From Actinomadura livida (GTDB lineage: Bacteria > Actinomycetota > Actinomycetes > Streptosporangiales > Streptosporangiaceae): 38,847 nt of DNA. The notes below the pieces were generated by a model. It searched no databases, had not been told where the DNA came from, and saw only the letters and a list, made by a program, of their open reading frames with translations. The DNA is taken from the NCBI RefSeq assembly GCF_014648675.1, contig NZ_BMRO01000009.1, forward strand, positions 367,981 through 406,827. Reading direction: 5' to 3'. The position numbers and the translations under genes were made by a program. Of the stretch, positions 1-8,708 are shown piece after piece. Position 1 is the stretch's first letter, and each line of letters begins with the position of its first letter.

Positions 1-1
1 C

Positions 2-697
2 AACGGCTCGCGCCGCTCCCACGTAGGCAGCCAGACGCTCGCTCGCGGGCTGCGCGCGCTGATCGCCGTGGTGGAGTCGCCCGACGGGATGACCGTCCAG
101 CGGCTCGCCGCCGAACTGGGGGTCCACCGCTCGATCGCGTACCGCATCCTGCAGACCCTGGTCGACTTCGGCTTCGTGACGCACGGAGCCGACGGCGCCT
201 ACTGGCCGGGGTCGCGGCTGGCCGGGCTGTCGACCGCCTACCTGCCGACCCTCCGCACCACCGCCGCCCCCGTGATGCGCCGGCTCGCCGACGAGGTCGG
301 CTGCATGGTGTCGCTGTTCGTCGCCGAGGGGCGGGAGGCGGTCTCCATCGAGCTGGTCGAGCCGCTCACCGTGACACACCACATAGCGTTCCGCGCCGGG
401 ATGCGCACGCCCCTCGACCGCGGCGCGGCCGGGTACGCCCTCCTCGCCTCGATGCCGCCCGCCGCCGGGGAGCCGGACGCGGTCGCCCGCGCCCGCGCGG
501 CCGGCTACGCGACGAGCGCGGGGGAGGTCGAGGCGGGCGCCTTCGCCATCGCCGCGCCGATCGCGGACGTGCACCCGCCCGCCGCGCTGTCCATCATGAG
601 TCACCGCGAGGCCCAGGTCCTCGCGGCGCGCGAGCACATCGTGCGGGCCGTGGCCGAGATCGCCGCGGCCGCCGCGTCCCCGGCGGGACGGGCCTGA
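2..697 (+). CDS. IclR-family transcriptional regulator (5' partial)
   Basis: The reading frame is open to the left edge. The helix-turn-helix lies at the very start of the visible protein (LARGLRALIAVVE, then VQRLAAELGVHRSIAYRILQ), so the true start is probably just outside the window. A start at the internal GTG at position 68 would cut into the winged-helix domain. After the HTH comes a C-terminal effector-binding domain that is short for the family (about 150 residues), running through FRAGMRTPLDRGAAGYALLA to an alanine-rich end. IclR proteins bind small aromatic or organic acids and control nearby catabolic operons. The gene ends 21 bp from the convergent cyclase gene, at the edge of the leftward catabolic cluster. 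It is therefore the best candidate to bind the two similar operator-like sites at 7721 and 10621. Family assignment is firm; the effector is unknown. Confidence 0.87.
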   Translation, partial: NGSRRSHVGSQTLARGLRALIAVVESPDGMTVQRLAAELGVHRSIAYRILQTLVDFGFVTHGADGAYWPGSRLAGLSTAYLPTLRTTAAPVMRRLADEVGCMVSLFVAEGREAVSIELVEPLTVTHHIAFRAGMRTPLDRGAAGYALLASMPPAAGEPDAVARARAAGYATSAGEVEAGAFAIAAPIADVHPPAALSIMSHREAQVLAAREHIVRAVAEIAAAAASPAGRA

Positions 698-714
698 CGC
701 CCGCCCCCCGGGCG
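698..714. terminator. candidate bidirectional terminator hairpin
   Basis: A 6-bp perfect stem (CGCCCG/CGGGCG) with a five-C loop fills the 21-bp gap between two convergent stop codons. There is no T-run. The call rests on the stem and its position between converging genes. Confidence 0.35.
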
Positions 715-718
715 GCGG

Positions 719-1711
719 CTACTTGATCGCGATCGGGTTGACGGGCGAGCCCACGGCACCGACCACCGACAGCGGCGGCGCGATGAGCTGGAACTCGTAC
801 ACGCCGTCCTGCGCGCAGTCGGCGGCGAGCGCGGTCACGTCCCAGTACTCGCCGAGCATCATCCCCATGTCGCGCTCGCAGAGCAGGTGGAAGGGGAGGA
901 AGACCCCGTCGATCTCCGACTGCTGGACCTCGACGGTGAGGTTGTCGGCGGCCACGGCGGCGACCTCGCGCTCGTGCAGCCACTCCGCACAGGTCCAGCT
1001 CAGGCCGGTGGTCGCCATCGCGCCGCGCTCGCCGGTCCGCCGCCAGTTCTCGCACCAGCCCGTCCGGACCACGACGATGTCGCCCCGCCCGACCGCGACG
1101 CCCTGCCGGTCGGCGACCTCGTCCAGCTCCTCGGGCGTGATCACGACCGCGGGGTCGAGGCACACCTCGTCGCCCCGGTGCGCCACGACGTCCAGCAGCA
1201 CGCCGCGGGTCGCGATGCCCTTGTCGATCACCTTGTCGATCCCGCACCGGGTGGCGCCCTGGCTGGTCACCGCCGAGGCGGGGAAGCCGTTGTAGAGCTT
1301 CCCGTCGTAGTAGGTGTGCGAGAGGGCGTCCCACTGCGTCGCGGCCTGCAGCGGCATGATGATCATGTCGTCGTTGAACCGGAACGGGTTGTCGGCGAAG
1401 AACTGGCTGATCTGGTGCGCGGTCGGGTTGGCCGTCCAGTCCTTGCTGTGCTGGACGAAGTGCTCGGCGTCGCCGCCGTCGACCGTCATGACGTGGATCG
1501 GGTTGTTCCGGAACAGGAAGTCGCCCTGCGGCCCGCCCGACCCGAAGTCCAGGCCGAGCGAGAAGACCGCGCCCTTCTTCACCAGGGCGCCGGCCTCGCG
1601 CATCTTCTCCTCGTCGATGAAGTTCAGCGTGCCGATCTCGTCCTCGTCGCCCCAGCGGCCCCAGTTGCGCACTCGGTCGGCGGCACTGTGAAAGTCGGAC
1701 ATCGTTGGCAT
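719..1711 (-). CDS. cyclase-family (kynurenine formamidase-like) metal-dependent hydrolase
   Basis: The protein has 330 residues, starting MPTMSDFHSAADRVRNWGRW. The start at 1711 is chosen because GGGAGG lies five bases upstream; the in-frame ATG at 1702 is worse placed. The pattern (WDALSHTYYDG, later GDIVVVRTGW, then DNLTVE and LPFHLLCERDMGMMLGEYWD) is that of the cyclase superfamily PF04199, relatives of kynurenine formamidase that hydrolyse amides, lactones or cyclic ketones with a divalent metal. The usual HxGTHxDxxxH metal motif is changed to AATQWDALSH, as in the long 'cyclase family protein' subgroup. It is the last gene of the leftward operon, 29 bp after a flavoprotein dehydrogenase, so it may hydrolyse a product of that enzyme or open a ring. 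That role is inference; no substrate can be read from the sequence. Confidence 0.82.
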   Translation of the reverse strand: MPTMSDFHSAADRVRNWGRWGDEDEIGTLNFIDEEKMREAGALVKKGAVFSLGLDFGSGGPQGDFLFRNNPIHVMTVDGGDAEHFVQHSKDWTANPTAHQISQFFADNPFRFNDDMIIMPLQAATQWDALSHTYYDGKLYNGFPASAVTSQGATRCGIDKVIDKGIATRGVLLDVVAHRGDEVCLDPAVVITPEELDEVADRQGVAVGRGDIVVVRTGWCENWRRTGERGAMATTGLSWTCAEWLHEREVAAVAADNLTVEVQQSEIDGVFLPFHLLCERDMGMMLGEYWDVTALAADCAQDGVYEFQLIAPPLSVVGAVGSPVNPIAIK

Positions 1712-1740
1712 ATCTGCCTCCCGGGTGGTGGGGGTGCCTG

Positions 1741-3387
1741 CTAGGGCTGTGACGTGGGGAAAGACGGCTTGAGGGGCGTCCCGGCGACCGCGTGGTGGGC
1801 GGCGCGGGCCCCGAAGACGAGCGCGGGCCCGATGGTGGCGCCGGCTCCCGGATAGGCGCCGCCCAGGGGGCTCGCGCTCACGTTCCCGGCGGCGTAGAGG
1901 CCGGGGATGAGGCCGCCGTCGAGGTCGAAGACCCGCCCGTTGACGTCCGTGCGCGGGCCGCCCTTGGTGCCGATGGTGCCGACGAAGATCGGGACGGCGT
2001 AGTACGGGGGCTCGTCGATGGCACCGAGGGTCCGTCCCGGGCCGGGCGGCAGGTCGGCGTCGCCCCAGAACTGGTCGTAGGCGTCGGCGCCCCGGTTGAA
2101 GTCCGGGTCGGCGCCGTGCTCGCCGACGTTGCGGTTCCACCGGCGCAGCGTCTCCGCGAGTCCGGCGGGGTCGATGCCGGTGCGGCGGGCGAGTTCCTCC
2201 GGGCCGGCCGAGCCGTTGAACCACGGCGGGGCGGGCTCGTCCGGCTTGACGCCCAGGAAGCCGTAGGTCCGCAGGTGGCGCTCGTCGAAGATCAGCCACG
2301 CCTCGCCGTTGGGGTACCGCAGGTTCTCGGGGTCCATCTGGTGGAAGGCGCTGCCGATGGCGTTGTAGTCCTGGGCTTCGTTGACGAAGCGCCGTCCCGC
2401 CCGGTTCACCATGATCGACCGGGGGCGGGTCCGCTCGGAGCGGATGGAGCGGCTGCGCGGGTGCCCGCCGATCTCGTCGCCGGGCAGCCGGACGGTCGTG
2501 GACCACCACGCCTCCGGCATGTTCGCGAGATCGGCGCCGGCCCGCATCGCCATCCGCAGCCCGTCGCCGGTCTTGCCCGGAGGGCTCACCGGGGCCTCCA
2601 TAGGGCCGCGCAGGAACGCCCGGACCAGGCCCGCGTCCCACTCGAAGCCGCCGGTGGCCAGCACCACGCCCCGCCGGGCCCGGAACTCGCGGGTGCCCGC
2701 CGCCGTGCGCGCGGCGACGCCGGTGACGCGGCCGTCCTCGACGATGAGCCGCTCGGCGCGGGTGCCGGTCAGGACGGGGACGCCGTCCCGGAGCAGGGGC
2801 GCCAGCAGCCCGGCCACGAGCGCCTGCCCCATGAAGCGCAGGTCGCCCGGCCGGGCGCCCGCGTCCGCGGTGCCGGCGAGCCGGGCGAGGGTCTCGGCGT
2901 CGAACCCGACGTCGCTCCAGTCGGCGGGGAAGCGCGTGACGCGGCCGGCCCATTCGCCGAGCCGGTCGAAGTCGAAGGGGGAGGGGTTGAACGAGCGGCC
3001 TCCGTCGGGCCGGCCCCCGGGCTTGCCCGGCTTGTAGTCCGGATAGCCCTCGCTGATCGAGAAGGTCACGTCGCTCGCGCCTTCGAGGAGGTCGAGGACG
3101 GCCTCGCCCGAGCGGACGAACGTCTCCACCAGGTCCCACGGCAGGCGGCTGTCCGGGAAGGCCCCGAGGTAGGCGAGGGCGTCCTCGACCGGGAAGGCGC
3201 CGGGGTCGGGTCCGCGGCGGTGGGCCGGGATCCACGACACCCCGCCGGAGACGGCGGTCGTGCCGCCGACGGTCGGCTCCTTCTCGACCAGCGCGGTCGC
3301 CGCGCCCAGGCCGTGCGCAGTCACGGCGGCCGCGAGTCCCGCGGCGCCCGTGCCGAGCACCACCAGGTCGAAGACCTCGTCGCTCAT
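1741..3387 (-). CDS. FAD-dependent dehydrogenase, KstD/fumarate-reductase flavoprotein family
   Basis: This 548-residue flavoprotein belongs to the FAD_binding_2 family. The FAD dinucleotide motif GTGAAG is at residues 12-17, followed by the acidic VEKEP end of the second strand and the GGTTAVSGG loop. Near the C-terminus GAYPGAGATIGPALVFG matches the conserved segment that carries the active-site Tyr and Gly in 3-ketosteroid delta1-dehydrogenases. Members remove hydrogens alpha-beta to a ketone, or do the reverse. The ATG at 3387 has GGGAAGGA upstream. It is one of two distinct KstD-like proteins in the operon and sits between an SDR (58 bp upstream) and the cyclase-family hydrolase. The substrate is unknown: a cyclic ketone or steroid-like ring is likely, given the neighbours. 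Confidence 0.85.
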   Translation of the reverse strand: MSDEVFDLVVLGTGAAGLAAAVTAHGLGAATALVEKEPTVGGTTAVSGGVSWIPAHRRGPDPGAFPVEDALAYLGAFPDSRLPWDLVETFVRSGEAVLDLLEGASDVTFSISEGYPDYKPGKPGGRPDGGRSFNPSPFDFDRLGEWAGRVTRFPADWSDVGFDAETLARLAGTADAGARPGDLRFMGQALVAGLLAPLLRDGVPVLTGTRAERLIVEDGRVTGVAARTAAGTREFRARRGVVLATGGFEWDAGLVRAFLRGPMEAPVSPPGKTGDGLRMAMRAGADLANMPEAWWSTTVRLPGDEIGGHPRSRSIRSERTRPRSIMVNRAGRRFVNEAQDYNAIGSAFHQMDPENLRYPNGEAWLIFDERHLRTYGFLGVKPDEPAPPWFNGSAGPEELARRTGIDPAGLAETLRRWNRNVGEHGADPDFNRGADAYDQFWGDADLPPGPGRTLGAIDEPPYYAVPIFVGTIGTKGGPRTDVNGRVFDLDGGLIPGLYAAGNVSASPLGGAYPGAGATIGPALVFGARAAHHAVAGTPLKPSFPTSQP

Positions 3388-3445
3388 GGCTCGTCCTTCC
3401 CTCGAAAGCCGCGGCCGGGCCCGGGGCCGGGCCGCACCGGCGGTG

Positions 3446-4285
3446 TCACCGGGCCGTCTCGTCCGGCGGGGAGCCGACGCTGCCGGTCGCGTGCTCCAGC
3501 TCCCCGGTCGCGACCCCGGCGGAGTAGCCGCCGTCGACCCAGAGCACCTGCCCGGCGAGGTAGGAGGCGGCGGGGGTGGCGAGGAAGGCCATCACCCCGG
3601 CCTGCTCGCGCGGTTCCGCCGGACGTCCCAGCGGCATCGGGACCGCGTCGAGGAAGGCGGCGCCGCGCGAGGCCCGGGACGCCTCCAGGATCGGGGTGTC
3701 GGTGATGCCGGGGGCGACGCAGTTGATGCGGACGCCGCGCCGCGCCAGTTCCGGGGCGCGGTGCAGCGTCCACCAGATGACGGCGTCCTTCGACACGGTG
3801 TACCCGGTGCCGACCTCGGCCCGGTGCTCGCGGCACCAGGCCGTGACGGCGGAGCGGTCGTCGAGGGCGAGCAGCTCCTCCACCAGCGGCCGCCGCTCCA
3901 GGTAGCGCGATCCGGCGATCGACGCCGTGGTGACGACGGCGCCGCCCGCGGGGATCCGGGGCAGCAGCGCCTCGGTCAGCTCCCGGGTGCCGGCGTAGTT
4001 GATCCCGACCACGGTCTCGGGGGGCAGGGTGCCGGAGACGCCCGCGACGTTGAACAGCGCGTGCAGCTCCCCGGTGATCCCGTCCGCCGCGGCGCGGACC
4101 GACGCGGGGTCGGCGAGGTCGACGAGCCGTGCGTCGATCCCGGGGACGTCCGCCTCCCGCCGGTCCAGGCCGATGACGCGGGCGCCCTGGGCGACGAGCA
4201 GCTCGGCCAGGGACCGGCCGATGCCCGACGCGGCGCCGGTCACGACGACGGTGCGGTCCCGCAGCCGGAACGGTTCCGCCGTCAT
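3446..4285 (-). CDS. short-chain dehydrogenase/reductase (3-alpha-HSD / coniferyl-alcohol dehydrogenase-like)
   Basis: A 279-residue classical SDR. The NAD(P) motif TGAASGIG is at residues 16-23, Ser122 lies in ASIAGS, and the catalytic pair Y162/K166 is in YTVSK. A roughly 30-residue insertion between the Ser and the Tyr (RYLERRPLVEELLALDD onwards) is typical of the 3-alpha-hydroxysteroid dehydrogenase/coniferyl-alcohol dehydrogenase subgroup. The enzyme should interconvert a ring or side-chain alcohol and ketone. Its ATG at 4285 overlaps the TGA of the upstream flavoprotein by four bases (ATGA), which suggests translational coupling and a shared pathway. Supplying a ketone to one of the two KstD-like enzymes, or taking one from it, is the natural inference. 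Confidence 0.87.
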   Translation of the reverse strand: MTAEPFRLRDRTVVVTGAASGIGRSLAELLVAQGARVIGLDRREADVPGIDARLVDLADPASVRAAADGITGELHALFNVAGVSGTLPPETVVGINYAGTRELTEALLPRIPAGGAVVTTASIAGSRYLERRPLVEELLALDDRSAVTAWCREHRAEVGTGYTVSKDAVIWWTLHRAPELARRGVRINCVAPGITDTPILEASRASRGAAFLDAVPMPLGRPAEPREQAGVMAFLATPAASYLAGQVLWVDGGYSAGVATGELEHATGSVGSPPDETAR

Positions 4286-6048
4286 GACGCGGACCCCGGC
4301 GCGTCTTCGAGGGCGGGGCGGCCCGCCCGCTCGGCGATGTCGTCGGCCGCGACGTAGCCGAAGGTCATCGCGGGGCCGAGCGTCGCCCCGGCCCCGGCGT
4401 AGCTGCGGCCCATCACCGCCGCCGTCGCGTTGCCCGTCGCGTACAGGCCCGGGATCACCGACCCGTCGCCGCGCAGGGCCCGCGCCCGCTCGTCGGTCAC
4501 GATGCCTCCGTTGGTGCCGAGGTCGGAGAGGATCAGCCGGAACGCCAGGAGCCGTCCCTCGCCCAGCGGCGCGAGGTTCGGCGCGGGCAGGGTGACGTCG
4601 GCGTAGTAGCGCTCGTAGACGCTCTTGCCGCGGTGGAAGTCGTCGTCGCGTCCCGCTTCGGCGAGGGCGTTGTAGCGTTCCACCGTGCGGTGCAGGTTCT
4701 CGGCCGGGACGCCGATCGCGGCGGCGAGCCCGGCGACGTCGTCCGCCACCGCGACCGACCCCGACTCCAGCCAGGAGTCCGGGATGCGCCGCCCGGTCGG
4801 CACCGGCGCGAACGGGATCCGCGACAGCGGCAGGTGCCCGAAGACGACGTAGGACCGCCAGCAGCGCTCGTCCATGATCAGCCAGGACGGGATGTGCGGA
4901 ACCCCGTCCTCCTCGCCCCGGATCATCCGCTGCCCGAAGTCCTGGTAGGGCGCCGCCTCGTTGATGTACCGCTCGCCCGCGCCGTTGACGATCAGCTGCG
5001 ACGCCATCATGCGCTCGTTGAGGCTGAACTGCACGTTCCCCGGCCGCCAGGCCACCGCCGGGTACCACCAGGCGCTGTCGAGCAGGTCGAGCCCCGCGCC
5101 CGCCTCCCGCGCGGCGAGGATCCCGTCGCCGGTGTTGGACGCCGCGCCGAGGCTGACCGACGGGTCGGCCATCGGCTGGTGCTCGCGGCGCAGCTCCGCG
5201 TTGTGCTCGAACCCGCCGGACGCGATGACCACGCCGTGCCGGGCGGCCACCCGCACCGGGGCGCCGTCGCGCTCCACGCGGGCGCCGACGACGCGGCCGT
5301 CCTCCTCGACCAGCAGCGCGGTCATCGGGGAGGACGCCCACAGCGGGACGTCGCGTTCCCGCAGCGCCAGCAGCAGCCGCGCGACCAGGGACTGGCCCAT
5401 CGTGGCGTACCGCTCGCCGAGCAGCCGGGCGCGGACCATCCGCCACAGCAGCCGGAGGAACACCCGCTTGCCCTTCCAGGACTGGCGCAGGCGGTAGAAG
5501 TCCACCAGCTCGTTCGGGGCGATCCAGAAGCCCTTCGGCGCGACGGCCGGGGGCGGGAGCAGCCTCTCCTGGTCGTCGCCGAGCAGCCGCAGGTCGATCT
5601 GCGGCACGTTGATCACGCTGCCCTGCGCCGACCCGCCGGGGAGTTCGGGGTAGTAGTCGGGGTAGCCCGGCTTCCAGACGAAGCGGAGGTGCTCGCTGGC
5701 CGCCTCCAGGTACGCCATCATCGCGGGCCCGTTGTCCACGTAGGACACCAGCCGCTCGCGGCCGACCAGGCCCTCGGTGAGCTGCTCCAGGTAGTGCAGG
5801 GTGCCGTCGCGGTCCGCGCGGTGCCCGCCGCGGACCTGCGCGGGAGCACCCGGGATCCACAGGCCGCCGCCGGACAGGGCGCTGGAGCCGCCGAACCGGC
5901 CGGCCTTCTCGACCACCAGCACGCTGAGGCCCCGGTCGTGCGCCCGCAGCGCGGCGGTGAGCCCGCCCGCGCCGGAGCCGACGACCAGGACGTCGACCTC
6001 GTGCTCGTGATGCTCCGGTTCCGCGCCGGCAGTGCTCGACGAACCCAT
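4282..6048 (-). CDS. FAD-binding 3-ketosteroid-delta1-dehydrogenase-like protein
   Basis: The protein has 588 residues starting MGSSSTAGAEPEHHEHEVDV. The FAD motif GSGAGG is at residues 24-29, with VVEKAGRFGGSSALSGGG following. The C-terminal GRSYAGAGATLGPAMTFGY is the KstD signature holding the catalytic Tyr and Gly. It is about 40 residues longer than the other KstD-like protein in this operon and clearly divergent from it, so the two are not a recent tandem copy. The ATG at 6048 overlaps the TGA of the hydroxylase gene by one base (TGATG), and its own stop overlaps the SDR start. It likely introduces a C=C bond next to a ring ketone, possibly to aromatise a precursor before MhpA/MhpB act. 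That link is inferred from gene order only. Confidence 0.87.
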   Translation of the reverse strand: MGSSSTAGAEPEHHEHEVDVLVVGSGAGGLTAALRAHDRGLSVLVVEKAGRFGGSSALSGGGLWIPGAPAQVRGGHRADRDGTLHYLEQLTEGLVGRERLVSYVDNGPAMMAYLEAASEHLRFVWKPGYPDYYPELPGGSAQGSVINVPQIDLRLLGDDQERLLPPPAVAPKGFWIAPNELVDFYRLRQSWKGKRVFLRLLWRMVRARLLGERYATMGQSLVARLLLALRERDVPLWASSPMTALLVEEDGRVVGARVERDGAPVRVAARHGVVIASGGFEHNAELRREHQPMADPSVSLGAASNTGDGILAAREAGAGLDLLDSAWWYPAVAWRPGNVQFSLNERMMASQLIVNGAGERYINEAAPYQDFGQRMIRGEEDGVPHIPSWLIMDERCWRSYVVFGHLPLSRIPFAPVPTGRRIPDSWLESGSVAVADDVAGLAAAIGVPAENLHRTVERYNALAEAGRDDDFHRGKSVYERYYADVTLPAPNLAPLGEGRLLAFRLILSDLGTNGGIVTDERARALRGDGSVIPGLYATGNATAAVMGRSYAGAGATLGPAMTFGYVAADDIAERAGRPALEDAPGSAS

Positions 6049-7712
6049 CAGGCGGCCCCCTCCCTGCTTCGTGCGGTGTCCGGGGAGACGAGCCGCATGG
6101 CGTGCGCCAGCTTCCTCGTCACCGCGTCGGCGTCCTGCGCGATGGCGGCGCCCGCGACGAACCGGTCGGGCCGGAGGAACACCACCGACTCCCGGTGCCG
6201 GTCGAACCACGCCTTGAGCGCGCCGTCGTCGCCGACGATGACGACGCCGTCCGCCGCCGTGGCGTGGCCGAGCTGGGCCGCGGGGACGACCCGGATGAAG
6301 CGGGCCCCGAGCGACCCCCACAGCTCCCGCGACTCCGCGCTGAGGATGGCCGCCGGGTCATTGTTCCAGCTCAGCACCGCGAACCAGTTCCCGGCCACCT
6401 CGTCGAGCAGCACCGGCCCGGCGGGCCGGTCCGCGGTGCGGACGCGGGGCTGGACGAACAGCCGCCCGACCGGCGAGTCGGGGCGGTCGGGCGGGACGAG
6501 GGCCCCGCGCTCGTACCGCGGCATCGGCTTGAACCGCATCTCGACGATGTACTGCTTGAGCCAGGGGAGCAGCGAGGCGCGGCGCGCGACGCCGTCGCGG
6601 AGCCGGGCGAGCAGCGGGTTCCGGACGGAGATCACCTTGCCGACGGTGGTCGACAGGTCGATCATCGCGCGGGCGTGCCCGCGCCGCTCGGCGTCGTAGG
6701 TGTCGAGGAGCCCGTCCCCGGCCCGGCCGTCCAGGACCGCGGCGAGCTTCCAGCCGAGGTTCGCCGCGTCGCGGATGCCGCTGTTGTAGCCCTGCCCCTG
6801 CCACACCGGCATCAGGTGCGCCGCGTCCCCGGCCAGGAGGACCCGGCCCTTGCGGAACGTGCCGGCGATCCGCGAGTGGTGCGTGTAGACCCGGTGCCGG
6901 ATGATCTTGACGTCGTCCGGGCGGGGGACGCGGGCGGCCAGCAGCCGCCGGGCGAACGCGGCCGAGCCCGCCTCCGCGTCGCTCTCGTCGTCGTTGATCA
7001 TGAACTCGAAGCGCCGGATGCCGTGCGCGATCGAGATGGAGGCGTAGGGCCGCACGGGATCGGCGCCGACGTAGCTGTTGGGGGAGCCGAGGGGGTCGTC
7101 GGCGAGGTCGATGACCAGCCAGCGCGTGGACGAGGTCGTCCCGTCGAACGTCGTCCCGATCATGCGGCGGGCGGAGCTGCGGCCGCCGTCGCACCCGACG
7201 ACGTAGTCCGCGCGGAGCCGCTCGGCGGACCCGTCCGCGCCGCGCACGGAGACCGTCACGTCGGAGCCGTCGTCGTCGAGCCGCTCCAGGGTCGTCGCCC
7301 ACCGCACGCGGACCGTGGGGTGCCGGTCGAGCCCGGCGAGCAGCTCCGCGTCGACCAGCGGCTGGACGAACCCGTTGCGCTTCGGCCAGCCGAGCTCCTC
7401 GCTGCGCGGCGCCATCTCGGCGAGCAGCTCACCGCGCCCGTCGACGAAGCGCATGATCTGGTTCGGGATCGTGTGCCGCCGGACCTCGTCGACCAGGCCG
7501 ATCCCCTGGAAGGTGCGGAGCGACTCGTCGTCGAGGCCGACTCCGCGCGGGTAGTCGATGAGCGTCTCCCGCGACTCGACGACCGTCACGGACCTCCCGT
7601 GCATCCCCAGGATGTTGGCGAGCGTGAGCCCCACCGGGCCGGCGCCGACCACCAGCACCTCGGTCTCCGCATCGGTTCCGCGGTCGGCGGGGCCGGGACG
7701 TTCGTCGCTCAT
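6048..7712 (-). CDS. mhpA: MhpA-type 3-(3-hydroxyphenyl)propionate hydroxylase (FAD monooxygenase)
   Basis: The 554-residue protein matches the aromatic hydroxylase family over its full length. GAGPVG at residues 23-28 binds FAD. IDYPRGVGLDDESLRTFQGIG and RVLLAGDAAHLMPVWQGQGY (the GD motif) closely follow E. coli MhpA as I recall it, as do EMRFKPMPRYERGALV and FLRPDRFVA near the C-terminus. MhpA uses NADH and O2 to hydroxylate 3-(3-hydroxyphenyl)propionate or the cinnamate analogue ortho to the phenol, giving the catechol cleaved by MhpB. It is the first gene of a five-gene leftward operon. The ATG at 7712 has GAGG upstream, and the operator-like motif at 7721-7735 overlaps the expected promoter. 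The exact aromatic substrate may differ, given the KstD-like partners. Confidence 0.88.
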   Translation of the reverse strand: MSDERPGPADRGTDAETEVLVVGAGPVGLTLANILGMHGRSVTVVESRETLIDYPRGVGLDDESLRTFQGIGLVDEVRRHTIPNQIMRFVDGRGELLAEMAPRSEELGWPKRNGFVQPLVDAELLAGLDRHPTVRVRWATTLERLDDDGSDVTVSVRGADGSAERLRADYVVGCDGGRSSARRMIGTTFDGTTSSTRWLVIDLADDPLGSPNSYVGADPVRPYASISIAHGIRRFEFMINDDESDAEAGSAAFARRLLAARVPRPDDVKIIRHRVYTHHSRIAGTFRKGRVLLAGDAAHLMPVWQGQGYNSGIRDAANLGWKLAAVLDGRAGDGLLDTYDAERRGHARAMIDLSTTVGKVISVRNPLLARLRDGVARRASLLPWLKQYIVEMRFKPMPRYERGALVPPDRPDSPVGRLFVQPRVRTADRPAGPVLLDEVAGNWFAVLSWNNDPAAILSAESRELWGSLGARFIRVVPAAQLGHATAADGVVIVGDDGALKAWFDRHRESVVFLRPDRFVAGAAIAQDADAVTRKLAHAMRLVSPDTARSREGAA

Positions 7713-7720
7713 CGGACCTC

Positions 7721-7735
7721 GTGTATATATAGAAC
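7721..7735. promoter_or_regulatory. putative IclR-family operator upstream of mhpA operon
   Basis: The + strand reads GTGTATATATAGAAC, an AT-rich island in GC-rich DNA nine bases before the mhpA start. The motif matches 13 of 15 bases of the reverse complement of the site at 10621-10635. Both have the half-site layout (GTKC...GAAC-like) expected of IclR-type operators. The TATATA could also serve as a leftward -10 element. Binding by the IclR protein at the left edge is inferred. Confidence 0.5.
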
Positions 7736-7798
7736 ACTATGAATCGATAATGACACGGTAATGAGGGTGTCGGCGGCTCGTCAACAGTCCCGGCGGCG

Positions 7799-8641
7799 TC
7801 AGTTCCGGTCGAGGCCGAGGAAGTCGGCGAGCAGCGCGACCGTGCGTTCCGGCTGCTCGATCTGGGGGCAGTGCCCGGCGCCGGGCACCGTGGCGGCCCG
7901 TCCGCCGGCGACCGCGGCGGCCAGTTCGGCGGCCCAGCCGCGGGGCAGCAGCTTGTCCTTCTCGCCCTCGACGAACAGCACCGGCACCCTGATCCGCTCG
8001 GGGCGGGGCCGCGACCGCGCCGCCGGCTCGCCGCCGATCCCGCCCGGCGCGCCGGGCCTTCGGAAGCGGGCCGCCGCGACCGCCTCCCAGGCTCCCGGCA
8101 GGAGGCTGGAGCGGTGCCGCCGCGCGACGTAGGCGTCGTCCTTCGGGTACTCCTCGCCGTGGAACAGCGCGCGCACCAGCGCGCGCATCGCCTCGAAGGA
8201 CCCGTCGTAGTCGTAGAGCGCGTCGACGTGCTCGTTCTTCTGGATGGTCCCGCCGCCGCAGATCAGCACCGCCCGGCGGACCGGCAGCAGCGGCCGGTCG
8301 GCGGTCGCGTCGTGCAGCAGCATCACCGCGCCCATCGAGTTGCCGATGAAGTCGGCCTCCGCCAGGCCGAGGGTCCGGCACAGCGCGGCGAGGTGGCGCA
8401 GGCGCATGGCGCGGCCGTCCTCGAAGTCCAGGACCTTGGCCGTCCCGCCGTACCCCAGCAGGTCGGGGGCGATGACGCGCCGCCCGCGCGCCAGCGGGCC
8501 GATCACCCGCTCCCACGCCAGCTCCGCGCCGGCGCCGAACTCGCCGCCGTGCAGCAGGACGAGCGGCTCGCCGTCGCCCGCCTCGATGAAGGCGGTGCGC
8601 AGGCCGTCCACGACGACCTCGCGCCGCGCGATCTCGGTCAC
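7799..8641 (-). CDS. alpha/beta hydrolase (possible meta-cleavage product hydrolase)
   Basis: A 280-residue alpha/beta-hydrolase fold protein. The oxyanion segment is LVLLHGGEFGAG, the nucleophile elbow is GNSMG, the acid is in VEGEKDKLLP and the histidine is in PGAGHCPQIEQPE. GNSMG and the early HGG resemble C-C bond hydrolases that cleave meta-ring-fission products. The start is a GTG at 8641 with GAGGAG seven bases upstream. It is the last gene of the dioxygenase operon, 67 bp after a second alpha/beta hydrolase. Two hydrolases after one dioxygenase suggest either two ring-fission substrates or one C-C hydrolase plus an esterase or thioesterase. Which of the two is the true MhpC equivalent cannot be settled here; the neighbouring one looks closer. 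Confidence 0.82.
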   Translation of the reverse strand: MTEIARREVVVDGLRTAFIEAGDGEPLVLLHGGEFGAGAELAWERVIGPLARGRRVIAPDLLGYGGTAKVLDFEDGRAMRLRHLAALCRTLGLAEADFIGNSMGAVMLLHDATADRPLLPVRRAVLICGGGTIQKNEHVDALYDYDGSFEAMRALVRALFHGEEYPKDDAYVARRHRSSLLPGAWEAVAAARFRRPGAPGGIGGEPAARSRPRPERIRVPVLFVEGEKDKLLPRGWAAELAAAVAGGRAATVPGAGHCPQIEQPERTVALLADFLGLDRN

Positions 8642-8708
8642 GATGATCTCCTCGGGTTCGTCCGCGGGCCCCCGCCGTCCGGGCGGCGCGCCACCGCGGG
8701 AGGCCGGC